A stretch of DNA of 64,000 bases from Leifsonia sp. PS1209 (GTDB lineage: Bacteria; Actinomycetota; Actinomycetes; Actinomycetales; Microbacteriaceae). Location of the stretch: contig NZ_CP051154.1 in assembly GCF_012317045.1 (NCBI RefSeq), positions 1,240,001 to 1,304,000 on the forward strand, given 5' to 3'. The notes beneath the pieces were generated by a model that saw nothing but the letters and a program-made list of their open reading frames with translations, was not told where the DNA came from and searched no databases. Each line of letters starts with the position of its first letter. Within the stretch, counting starts at the first letter, position 1. Position numbers and translations under genes: made by a program. Positions 55,592-63,455 of this stretch are shown here, piece by piece.

Positions 55592-55603
55592 ATCGTATAT
55601 CAT
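55592..55603. promoter_or_regulatory. Candidate GntR operator upstream of hpaH
   Basis: ATCGTATATCAT, matching the ATnGTATA half of the site at 53923. The nine bases AATCGTATA occur in both, in opposite orientation relative to the gene order. On the minus strand GATATACG overlaps as a possible -10. Confidence 0.6.
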
Positions 55604-55675
55604 CCCGTACATCTTGGCGATTTCGCGGAGCGGCCGAGTCATGGAAAGCTCGTCTCACCCCGTTTTTCTCCACAG

Positions 55676-55832
55676 GTTGTTTTTCTTGTCAACAACTGTA
55701 GAATTACCGCCACGACACAGCGATGTGTAGCCAACCTCGGTTGACGACCGGATCAGTAACTGCTGTGTCGTACGCCTGCGCAGCGTTCGATTGATGTTTT
55801 AGCTCCTGCCTTGCCAACCGAGAGAAGAAGAC
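55676..55832 (+). promoter_or_regulatory. Promoter and structured 5' leader of the dipeptide-type importer operon
   Basis: TTGTTT (55677-55682) and TAGAAT (55699-55704) with 16-bp spacing and a TG extension form a good promoter. The predicted start near 55711 is followed at once by ACGACACAGC (55712-55721), whose exact 10-bp complement GCTGTGTCGT lies at 55762-55771. Inside is a CAACC/GGTTG stem (55732-55743). The leader is about 120 nt long. The rest of the 294-bp gap (55539-55675) holds the hpaH operator and nothing else I can support. Confidence 0.6.
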
Positions 55833-57356
55833 ATGAAGAAAGCAATGATCGCGGTGGCCGTCGCCGCCGTGACCGCGCTTGCGTTGACCGCATGCGGCTC
55901 AGGGGGAAGCGACACCAAGGCCACGACCGGCGCATCCGGTGGCCCGCTCAACATCGGGAACTTCGCCGATGTGACCAGCTGGGATCCGTCGCTCGCCGAT
56001 ATCGGCTTCGATGGCCCGTACCTGTCGGCGGTCTACGACCCGCTGGTCAGCGTCGACGGCGACGGCAAGCCCACGCCGGCCCTCGCCACCTCCTGGAAGG
56101 TCTCCGACGACTTCCTGAAGGTCACCATGACCCTCCGCACCGGCGTGAAGTTCAGCGACGGGGAGGCATTCGACGCGGCAGCAGCGGTGAAGAGCCTCGA
56201 CTACCTCAAGAAGGGCGCGCGCTCCGGCGAGGCGTACGAGAACGTCGCGAAGTTCGTGGCCGTCGACGACAAGACCCTGGAGATCGACCTCACCAAGCGC
56301 GACGACACCCTGCTCTACTTCATGGGCATCGGCCGCAGCTGGATGATGGCGCCCAAGGCCATCGCGGCCGGCACGCTCGCGAAGACCCCGGAGGGCTCTG
56401 GCCCGTACACGCTCGAGACCTCGAGCGTCGCCGGCTCCGAATACCACTTCAAGAAGGTCGCGAACCACTGGGACGCGAAGCAGTTCCCGTTCGACCCGCT
56501 GGCGATCTACCCGATCCAGGATGCGACGGCCCGCGACAACGCGATGGCCTCCGGTCAGATCAACGTGAACTACGCCGACGACACAGCTCTCAAGCAGGCC
56601 AAGGAGAACAACTGGAACGTCGCGGCCAAGGTCTCCGGCTGGGTCGGTCTGCAGTTCACCGACCGTGCGGGGGAGAAGTTCAAGCCGCTCGGCAATGAGA
56701 AGGTGCGCCAGGCGCTGAACTACGCGTTCGACGGTGCGAGCATCCTGAAGTCGGTCGGCAGCGGAGCAGGAGCGGTGTCCAACCAGGTGTTCCCCGACGG
56801 CACGCCGGGCAACGTGAAGAGCCTGAACGGTGAGTACAAATTCTCCATCGCCAAGGCCAAGTCGCTTCTCGCCGACGCCGGATACGCCGACGGGTTCGAC
56901 CTGCACATGCCGATGTCCCAGGTCTTCCAGGTCTGGCAGCCGGTCGTCGACCAGACCTTCGGCCAGCTCGGCATCACAGTCACCTGGGACGACATGCAGT
57001 ACATGGACTACCAGAAGAACGCGCCGACCTACCCGATGTTCGTCTCCTTCCTCGCGATGGACTCGAACCCGGTCGCGACGGTGCAGCGCATGATCAACCT
57101 GCCGCAGTGGTTCAACCCGACCCCGCAGGTCGAGAAGTTCCCGGATGTGCAGGCACAGGTCGAGAAGGTCCTCTCCGCCGACCCGAGCAAGCAGACCGCC
57201 GAGATCGAGAAGCTGAACACCCTCGTGACCGGCAAGGCGTGGTTCGACGTCTGGTACCAGGCGAACAACAGCTACGTCTCCACCTCGAACATCTCGATCA
57301 CCCCGGTGACCGGCATGATGTTCCCCACCCTGCGCCAGATCACCGTCAAGGGCTGA
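55833..57356 (+). CDS. ABC transporter substrate-binding lipoprotein, dipeptide (family 5) type
   Basis: A 507-residue extracytoplasmic receptor of solute-binding family 5, the DppA/OppA group. The signal peptide ends in LTAC (Cys 21). Family features: LNIGNFADVTSWDPSLAD near 38-55, the VRQALNYAFD segment near 287 and the C-terminal PTLRQITVKG. The ligand could be a peptide, but family 5 also takes up nickel chelates and other small molecules; here the aromatic or sulfate-ester hypothesis follows from neighbours only. A strong hairpin and tandem repeat follow before the permease gene. Confidence 0.88.
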   Translation: MKKAMIAVAVAAVTALALTACGSGGSDTKATTGASGGPLNIGNFADVTSWDPSLADIGFDGPYLSAVYDPLVSVDGDGKPTPALATSWKVSDDFLKVTMTLRTGVKFSDGEAFDAAAAVKSLDYLKKGARSGEAYENVAKFVAVDDKTLEIDLTKRDDTLLYFMGIGRSWMMAPKAIAAGTLAKTPEGSGPYTLETSSVAGSEYHFKKVANHWDAKQFPFDPLAIYPIQDATARDNAMASGQINVNYADDTALKQAKENNWNVAAKVSGWVGLQFTDRAGEKFKPLGNEKVRQALNYAFDGASILKSVGSGAGAVSNQVFPDGTPGNVKSLNGEYKFSIAKAKSLLADAGYADGFDLHMPMSQVFQVWQPVVDQTFGQLGITVTWDDMQYMDYQKNAPTYPMFVSFLAMDSNPVATVQRMINLPQWFNPTPQVEKFPDVQAQVEKVLSADPSKQTAEIEKLNTLVTGKAWFDVWYQANNSYVSTSNISITPVTGMMFPTLRQITVKG

Positions 57357-57365
57357 CGCACACCA

Positions 57366-57393
57366 GGCGGGCCGCGTGAGAGCGCGGCCCGCC
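57366..57393 (+). terminator. Intercistronic hairpin after the family 5 receptor gene
   Basis: A perfect 11-bp stem GGCGGGCCGCG/CGCGGCCCGCC (57366-57376 and 57383-57393) with a 6-nt loop, 9 bp after the stop. It parallels the hairpin after the sugar receptor (44705) and probably favours high receptor expression. Confidence 0.75.
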
Positions 57394-57398
57394 ATCCC

Positions 57399-57428
57399 CG
57401 TTCCACCCGCTCCCGTTCCACCCGCTCC
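57399..57428 (+). repeat. Tandem 15-bp repeat in an intercistronic gap
   Basis: CGTTCCACCCGCTCC occurs twice in tandem, exactly. It lies between the receptor hairpin and the permease gene; likely a slippage-prone spacer without function. Confidence 0.7.
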
Positions 57429-57449
57429 CCGTCTCCGACAGGACAAGAC

Positions 57450-58391
57450 ATGATCAGATTCACGGTCAAGAGGCTCGTCTCCGGCGTGATCCTCCTGCTC
57501 GTCGTGGCGACAGGCACGTTCTTCCTCGCCCACGCCGCCATCGGCGACCCGACGGCGGGGCTCCTCGGCTCGTCGGCGACGCCGGCGCAGCAGGCGGCGC
57601 TCGCTGCGAAGATCGGCACAGACCGCCCGCTCCTCGTGCAGTTCTGGGAGTGGGGCTCGCACGCGATCGTCGGCGACTTCGGAACGTCCTGGCGCAACTT
57701 CCAGCCCGTGAACGCGCAGATCGCGATCAAGCTCCCCGTCACCCTCTCCGTGGTGACGGCGGCCACCCTGCTGTCCGCCGTTTTCGGTGCCCTGTTCGGC
57801 GTGCTGGCCGGGCTCCGGCCCGGCTCCGTGCTGGACAAGGTGATCAAGGCGGCCTCGGTGATCCTGTTCGCGCTCCCCGGTTTCTGGGTGAGCCTCGTGC
57901 TGGTGATCTGGTTCGCGGTGAACCTGCACTGGTTCCCCGCCGTCGGCTACGTGCAGCCGTCGCAGAGCATCGACGGGTGGCTGCGCTCGATCACCCTGCC
58001 GTCCATCGCCCTCTCGCTCGGCGCCATCGTGATGATCGCCGAGCAGCTGCGCAACGCGATCATCTCCGCGAACAACCAGGACTACGTGCGCACCCTGCGC
58101 AGCCGCGGCCTGTCCCAGCGCCGCGTGGTCGTGCACCTGATCAGGAACGCGGCTCCGGCATCCCTCACCGTGCTCGCCCTGATGTTCGTCGGCCTCCTCG
58201 GCGGAGCCATCGTGGTGGAGCAGATCTTCTCCCTGCCGGGCATCGGAGCGCTCACCAGCGGTTCGTCGCAGAACGGCGACATCCCAATCCTGCTCGGCAT
58301 CACCGTCGTCACGGTCATCTTCGTGGTGATCGTGAACTTCGTCCTCGACGTGGCGCTCGGCTGGATCAACCCGAAAGCGAGGGTGCAATGA
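57450..58391 (+). CDS. Dipeptide-type ABC transporter permease (DppB-like)
   Basis: A 313-residue permease with six spans and the first-helix signature MIRFTVKRLVSGVILLLVV. The EAA-loop motif is DYVRTLRSRGLSQRRVVVHLIRNA (about 211-234). Start ATG 57450. It overlaps the next gene by 4 bp (ATGA). Confidence 0.9.
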   Translation: MIRFTVKRLVSGVILLLVVATGTFFLAHAAIGDPTAGLLGSSATPAQQAALAAKIGTDRPLLVQFWEWGSHAIVGDFGTSWRNFQPVNAQIAIKLPVTLSVVTAATLLSAVFGALFGVLAGLRPGSVLDKVIKAASVILFALPGFWVSLVLVIWFAVNLHWFPAVGYVQPSQSIDGWLRSITLPSIALSLGAIVMIAEQLRNAIISANNQDYVRTLRSRGLSQRRVVVHLIRNAAPASLTVLALMFVGLLGGAIVVEQIFSLPGIGALTSGSSQNGDIPILLGITVVTVIFVVIVNFVLDVALGWINPKARVQ

Positions 58392-60226
58392 CGACTCCGA
58401 CCGACGTGATCATCGACCCGCGCGCCGGTCGTCGCGGCTCGACGTTCGCCCGCTTCATCAAGCGCCCTGCCGGTGCGATCTCGTTCGCCGTGCTGGTGCT
58501 CGTGGTGCTCGTCGCGTTCTTCGCACCGCTGCTCTCGCCGCACGACCCCAACTTCGTCGACCTCGCGCTGACGAAGGCGCCGCCGAGCCCCGCGCATCCC
58601 CTGGGCGGGGACAGCGCGGGCAGGGATGTGCTGAGCCGCCTCATCTGGGGAACGCAGTCGACCCTGTGGGGCGCGTTCGTGACCATCGTGGTCGCGGTCG
58701 TCGTCGGCGTACCCGCCGGCCTGGCCGCCGGATACTACGGACGCTTCTTCGACAGGGCGGCCACCTGGGTGAGCGACGCCCTGCAGGCGATCCCGGCCAT
58801 GATCATCCTGCTGATCGTCGCGGCGGGGACGCGCAACGACTTCACCGTGCTGATGGCGACGCTCGGCGTCTTCATGGCGCCCGGCTACTTCCGCCTCACC
58901 CGCTCCACCGTGCTCGCGGTGCGCAACGAGCCGTACGTGGATGCCGCCAAGGTCTCCGGCCTCGGCAACGCCAGGATCATGGCGAAGCACATCGTCAAGG
59001 CGGTCTACGCCCCGGTCATCATCCAGACCGCGCTGACCGCCGGGATGGCGATGGGCATGCAGGCCGGCCTCCAGTTCCTCGGCATCGGCGGGGCGAAGAC
59101 GCCCGGCTGGGGCGCGATGATGAACGAGGGCTTCCGCACGATGCTGACCACCCCTCTGCTGCTGCTCTGGCCGTCGCTGGCCCTCGGCATCACCATCGCG
59201 GCGCTGGCGGTGCTCGGCTCGACGCTCGCCGACGTGGTGAGCGTGCGCACTCCGATCGGGCGGCGCAGGAAGGCCTCGCGGCGCGCACGGCGTTCCGGAG
59301 CGGAGCCGGCGGTCGTCACCTCGTCGACCGGCTCCGTCGCGCACAAGTCGGTCGACTCCGCCGTACAGCTGCAGAACCTGCGGGTGAACTACGTGACGCC
59401 GGAGGGCGGGACAGTAGAGGTGGTGCACGGCATCACCCTCGACGTCGCCCCCGGCGAGGTGCTCGGCATCGTCGGCGAGTCCGGCTCCGGCAAGTCGCAG
59501 ACGGTGTTCTCGATCCTCGACCTGCTGCCGGCCGGCGGCGAGTACACGGCCGACGCCCTCTGGATCGGCGGGGCCGACGTGACCAGGATGGCGCACGCCG
59601 ACAGGCAGAAGCTGCTCGGCCACGAGGTGGGATACATCCCGCAGGAGCCGATGTCGAACCTCGACCCCTCGTACACGATCGGCTACCAGCTCACCGAGCC
59701 CCTGCGCTCGGTGCACAAGCTGTCGAAGGCGGACGCCACAGCCCGGGCTCTGGCGATGCTGGACAGGGTCGGCATCGTCGACCCCGCCAGGGTGATGAAG
59801 TCGTACCCGCACCAGCTCTCCGGCGGAATGGCCCAGCGCGTGCTGATCGCCGGGGCCATCGCCGGGAAGCCGTCCGTGCTGGTCGCCGACGAGCCGACCA
59901 CGGCGCTCGACGTGACCGTGCAGGCGGAGGTGCTCGAACTGCTGCGCGAACTGCAGCAGGAGTACCGGATGGCGCTCGTGATCGTGACCCACAACTTCGG
60001 CGTCGTCGCCGACATCTGCGACCGCGTCGTGGTGATGCGCGACGGCGGCATCGTGGAGGTCGGCACCGTGGAGCGCATCTTCTCGCGGCCGACGGACCCG
60101 TACACGGCCGAGCTGATCGCAGCCTCGCTCGACGGCGCGGCCAGCCGGTCGGAACTGGATGCGTCTCTCGCCGCATCGAGCGGGCCGACAGAACCCACCG
60201 AACCGCGGAAGGCGGTCCTCGCATGA
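58388..60226 (+). CDS. Fused dipeptide-type permease (DppC) and ATPase (DppD)
   Basis: A 612-residue fusion. Residues about 1-295 are a DppC permease: ISFAVLVLVVLVAFFAPLLSP near 31, HPLGGDSAGRDVLSR near 67, EAA-like DAAKVSGLGNARIMAKHIVK. A basic linker (RRRKASRRARR) leads to a DppD ATPase from about 320: Walker A GESGSGKSQT (about 360), Q loop, signature LSGGMAQR (about 480) and Walker B VLVADEPTTALD (about 500), then VTHNFG. ATG 58388 overlaps the DppB stop; its stop overlaps the next ATPase by 4 bp. Such permease-ATPase fusions are known but not usual. Confidence 0.9.
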   Translation: MTTPTDVIIDPRAGRRGSTFARFIKRPAGAISFAVLVLVVLVAFFAPLLSPHDPNFVDLALTKAPPSPAHPLGGDSAGRDVLSRLIWGTQSTLWGAFVTIVVAVVVGVPAGLAAGYYGRFFDRAATWVSDALQAIPAMIILLIVAAGTRNDFTVLMATLGVFMAPGYFRLTRSTVLAVRNEPYVDAAKVSGLGNARIMAKHIVKAVYAPVIIQTALTAGMAMGMQAGLQFLGIGGAKTPGWGAMMNEGFRTMLTTPLLLLWPSLALGITIAALAVLGSTLADVVSVRTPIGRRRKASRRARRSGAEPAVVTSSTGSVAHKSVDSAVQLQNLRVNYVTPEGGTVEVVHGITLDVAPGEVLGIVGESGSGKSQTVFSILDLLPAGGEYTADALWIGGADVTRMAHADRQKLLGHEVGYIPQEPMSNLDPSYTIGYQLTEPLRSVHKLSKADATARALAMLDRVGIVDPARVMKSYPHQLSGGMAQRVLIAGAIAGKPSVLVADEPTTALDVTVQAEVLELLRELQQEYRMALVIVTHNFGVVADICDRVVVMRDGGIVEVGTVERIFSRPTDPYTAELIAASLDGAASRSELDASLAASSGPTEPTEPRKAVLA

Positions 60227-61047
60227 ACACCCCCTTGCTCAGCGCATCCAACGTCGTGGTCGACTACGGCACCCGGCGCGGGACGTTCCGCGCCCTGAAA
60301 GAGGTCTCCATCGATGTGGGCGCGGGAGAGTGCGTCGGCCTGGTGGGGGAGTCCGGGTCCGGCAAGTCCACCCTGGGCAAGGCGATCCTCGGCCTCGTGC
60401 CCGTCGCGAGCGGAAGCATCCGGTTCGACGGCGAGGACATCACCCGGCTGAAGGGCGCGAAGCGGAGGGCGCTCGCGTCGAGCATCCAGGTGGTCTTCCA
60501 GGACCCGTACGGCTCGCTCAACCCGGCCATGACCATCGGGGACATCCTCGCGGAGCCGCTGACGACGGCGGGCACCGGCAGGCGGGATGCGCGGGCGGCC
60601 GTCTCCGAGATGCTCGACAGGGTCAAGCTGCCGTCGACCGTGATCGACCGCTACCCGAAGGAGTTCTCCGGCGGGCAGCGGCAGCGCATCGCCATCGCCC
60701 GCGCGCTGGTGCGCAAGCCGCGCCTGATCGTCTGCGACGAACCGGTGAGCGCACTCGACCTCACCACTCAGGCGACCATCATCGACCTGTTCATCGAGCT
60801 GCAGCGCGACACCGGCGTCTCCTACCTGTTCGTCTCGCACGACCTCGGGGTGGTGCGCAGGATCTGCCACCGCGTCGCTGTGATGTACCGCGGCGAGATC
60901 GTCGAGACGGGCGACGGCGAGCAGGTCACGCGCGACCCGCAGCACCCCTACAGCAAGCGGCTGCTGATGGCATCGCCGGTCGCGGACCCTGCCGGGCAGG
61001 CGGAGCGCCGGGCGGCGTGGCTGAAGCTGCGCGAGCAGGCGGCGTGA
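60223..61047 (+). CDS. Dipeptide-type ABC transporter ATPase (DppF-like)
   Basis: A 274-residue ATPase, partner of the fused DppD half. Walker A GESGSGKST (about 43), FQDPYGSLNP (Q-loop region typical of DppF), signature FSGGQRQRIAIARAL (about 145), Walker B LIVCDEPVSALD (about 166) and switch His in VSHDLGVV. The C-terminal HPYSKRLL zinc-like motif of the Opp/Dpp ATPases is present. Start overlaps DppC-D; its stop overlaps the sulfatase start (GTGA). Confidence 0.93.
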   Translation: MNTPLLSASNVVVDYGTRRGTFRALKEVSIDVGAGECVGLVGESGSGKSTLGKAILGLVPVASGSIRFDGEDITRLKGAKRRALASSIQVVFQDPYGSLNPAMTIGDILAEPLTTAGTGRRDARAAVSEMLDRVKLPSTVIDRYPKEFSGGQRQRIAIARALVRKPRLIVCDEPVSALDLTTQATIIDLFIELQRDTGVSYLFVSHDLGVVRRICHRVAVMYRGEIVETGDGEQVTRDPQHPYSKRLLMASPVADPAGQAERRAAWLKLREQAA

Positions 61048-63395
61048 GCGGGGCGAGCGGGACCGGGGCAGGCGCGAACGGGGCGCCGGCGGACAGCAGG
61101 GGGTACGAGAGGTTCGGCGGGTTCGTCGCCGAGGTGGCGAGCGCATCCATCCCGTCGTGGCCGCCGCGCGTCCGAGCGCGCGAGGGTGCGCCGAACGTGA
61201 TCGTGGTGCTGCTCGACGACCTCGGGTTCAGCGACCTGTCGCCGTTCGGCAGCGAGATCGACACCCCGGCCGTGCAGCAGCTCGCCGAGTCCGGCTACCG
61301 GTTCACCAACTACCACTCGACGCCGGTGTGCTCCCCGGCGCGCGCCGCGCTGCTCACCGGGCTCAACCCGCACAGGGCGGGCTTCGCCTCGGTGGTGCAC
61401 GCGGATCCGGGGTTCCCGGGCTACGTGATGGAGATCGCGGACGACGTCCCGACCATCGCGGAGTCGTTCCGCGCATCCGGGTACGCCACGTTCATGGTGG
61501 GCAAGTGGCACCTCACCACCGAGTCGAAGATGCACGACGGCGCAGACAAAGCCTCCTGGCCGCTGCAGCGCGGCTTCGACCGGTACTACGGCTCGATGGA
61601 CGGCTTCACGACGCTGTTCCACCCGCACCGGCTGGTGAGCGACAACAGCCCGGTGACCGTCGACGAGTTCCCGGACGACTACTACCTCACGGACGACCTC
61701 ACCGACCGCGCCGTCGGCATGATCCGCGGCCTGCGCGCCAACGACGCGGACAAGCCGTTCTTCCTCTATTTCGCGCATCACGCCGTGCACGGGCCGATCC
61801 AGGCGAAGGCGGCGGACATCGAGAAGTACCGCGGGGCGTACGAGCGCGGCTGGGACCACATCCGGTCGGAGCGGTTCGCCCGGCAGGTGCGGGACGGGCT
61901 GTTCCCGCCGCAGACGGTGCCTGCCCCGCGCAACGAGGAACCGCTCGCTCCCGTCACGGCGTGGGACGACCTCGGCGACGAGCAGCGCGCGCTGTTCGCC
62001 CGCTACATGGAGGTGTACGCGGCCGCCGTCGACAACGTCGACCAGAACCTCGCGAGACTCGTGGATGCGCTGCGCGAGAGCGGAGAGTACGAGAACACGA
62101 TCATCGTGGTCGCCTCCGACAACGGGGGCACGGGCGAGGGAGGTACGGAGGGCACACGCAGCTACTTCAGCCAGTTCGTGCAGCTCGCCGGACTGCCCGC
62201 CGACTGGGAGCGCGACGTCGACCGCGACCCGTCGCTGATCGGCGGCCCCCGCGTGTTCGCGCACTACCCGGCCGGATGGGCGTACGCGTCGAACACCCCG
62301 TTCCGGCTCTACAAGGGGGCGACGTACGAGGGCGGCATCCGCGTCCCGCTCGTGGTCTCCTGGCCGGCCGGACTGCCGCGCGATGCTGGCGACGACGGCG
62401 TGCGCGACCAGTACACCTACGTGACCGATCTCGGGCAGACCCTGCTGTCGCTGGCGGGCGTCGAACCGCTCGCCTCGCGCGCCGGACTCCCGGCGAAAGA
62501 GGTGGACGGCGTCCCGTTCGACGCGGTGCTGCGGGATGCGGGCGCTCCGGCCACGCGCACGGAGCAGTACTCGGAGTTCGCCGGCAACCGCGCCTTCGTG
62601 AGCGGCCGGTGGAAGATCGTCACCGACCACCGCTGGACCGACGCGTTCACCGACGCGGAGTGGCGGCTGTACGACCTCGCGGACGACCCCACCGAACGCG
62701 TGGACCTGGCAGGGGCGCATCCGGAGCTGGTGGCCGAGCTGGCGGAGAAGTGGCGTGCGTCAGCGTGGAGGAACACGGTGTTCCCGCTCGGCGACGACGG
62801 CTCGCTGTTCACGCACCGGCCGTCGACGGAGCTCGAGCTGGAGCGGCCGGTGACCCTGTACCCCGGCACCCCGACGCTGGAGCGGTTCCGGGCGAGCAAG
62901 CTGACCAAGCTGCGCAGCTTCGACGTGGAGGTGCGCGCCGACCTGGCCTCGGGAGAGGGCACGCTGGTCGCACACGGCGACCAGGGCGGCGGATACGCGC
63001 TGCAGGTCTCCGACGGGCGGCTGACGCTCGCGTACAACGAGTACGGCCGGATGCACCGGGTGACGGTGCCGCTGACGGCGCTGGGCGGCCGGGACGTGAC
63101 CCTGAGCTTCGAGGCCGTGCCGGGCATCCGGTGGCTGATCGGCGTGGAGGCGGGCGGCGAGCGAGTGGCAGAGCTCGGCCCGGTGCTGCAGCTGGTCGGG
63201 ATGGCGCCGTTCACGGGCATCAGCGTCGGCGTGGACCGCGGCGGCCCCGTCGACTGGGACGTGTACGAGCAGCGGAGGTCGTTCCCGTTCAGCGGGGTGC
63301 TGCACGCGGTGCGCTATGTCCCGGGACGGAAGGCGCAGGAGAACCCCGAGGTCATCATCCCGATCGAACGGGAGCTCGCGCGCATCTACGAGTGA
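61044..63395 (+). CDS. Arylsulfatase (formylglycine-dependent)
   Basis: A 783-residue sulfatase hydrolysing aryl sulfate esters. The Cys 96 of the CSPAR motif (TPVCSPARAALLTG) is converted to formylglycine by a separate enzyme; the second signature GYATFMVGKWHLT is near 152. Metal-binding LLDDLGF (about 54) and SDNGGTGEGG (about 355) agree. The last 150 residues form a beta-rich C-terminal domain of large actinobacterial arylsulfatases. The GTG start at 61044 overlaps the transporter ATPase stop. No signal peptide is present, so it works inside the cell on the imported substrate, perhaps a sulfated hydroxyphenylacetate (inference). Confidence 0.92.
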   Translation: MSGASGTGAGANGAPADSRGYERFGGFVAEVASASIPSWPPRVRAREGAPNVIVVLLDDLGFSDLSPFGSEIDTPAVQQLAESGYRFTNYHSTPVCSPARAALLTGLNPHRAGFASVVHADPGFPGYVMEIADDVPTIAESFRASGYATFMVGKWHLTTESKMHDGADKASWPLQRGFDRYYGSMDGFTTLFHPHRLVSDNSPVTVDEFPDDYYLTDDLTDRAVGMIRGLRANDADKPFFLYFAHHAVHGPIQAKAADIEKYRGAYERGWDHIRSERFARQVRDGLFPPQTVPAPRNEEPLAPVTAWDDLGDEQRALFARYMEVYAAAVDNVDQNLARLVDALRESGEYENTIIVVASDNGGTGEGGTEGTRSYFSQFVQLAGLPADWERDVDRDPSLIGGPRVFAHYPAGWAYASNTPFRLYKGATYEGGIRVPLVVSWPAGLPRDAGDDGVRDQYTYVTDLGQTLLSLAGVEPLASRAGLPAKEVDGVPFDAVLRDAGAPATRTEQYSEFAGNRAFVSGRWKIVTDHRWTDAFTDAEWRLYDLADDPTERVDLAGAHPELVAELAEKWRASAWRNTVFPLGDDGSLFTHRPSTELELERPVTLYPGTPTLERFRASKLTKLRSFDVEVRADLASGEGTLVAHGDQGGGYALQVSDGRLTLAYNEYGRMHRVTVPLTALGGRDVTLSFEAVPGIRWLIGVEAGGERVAELGPVLQLVGMAPFTGISVGVDRGGPVDWDVYEQRRSFPFSGVLHAVRYVPGRKAQENPEVIIPIERELARIYE

Positions 63396-63407
63396 CGGCG
63401 CACGACG

Positions 63408-63444
63408 AAACGGCCGCGACCCCCTCGGGAGGTCGCGGCCGTTT
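63408..63444 (+). terminator. Terminator of the importer-sulfatase operon
   Basis: A perfect 14-bp stem AAACGGCCGCGACC/GGTCGCGGCCGTTT (63408-63421 and 63431-63444) with a 9-nt loop, 12 bp past the sulfatase stop. It also lies 12 bp past the stop of the convergent aldehyde dehydrogenase and may serve both. Confidence 0.85.
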
Positions 63445-63455
63445 GTGTTCGTCGC

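Noticed and set aside
57399..57428. Tandem 15-bp repeat as the start of a repeat array
   Set aside because: Only two copies are present and it lies in an intercistronic gap, so it is noted as a feature but not as a system.
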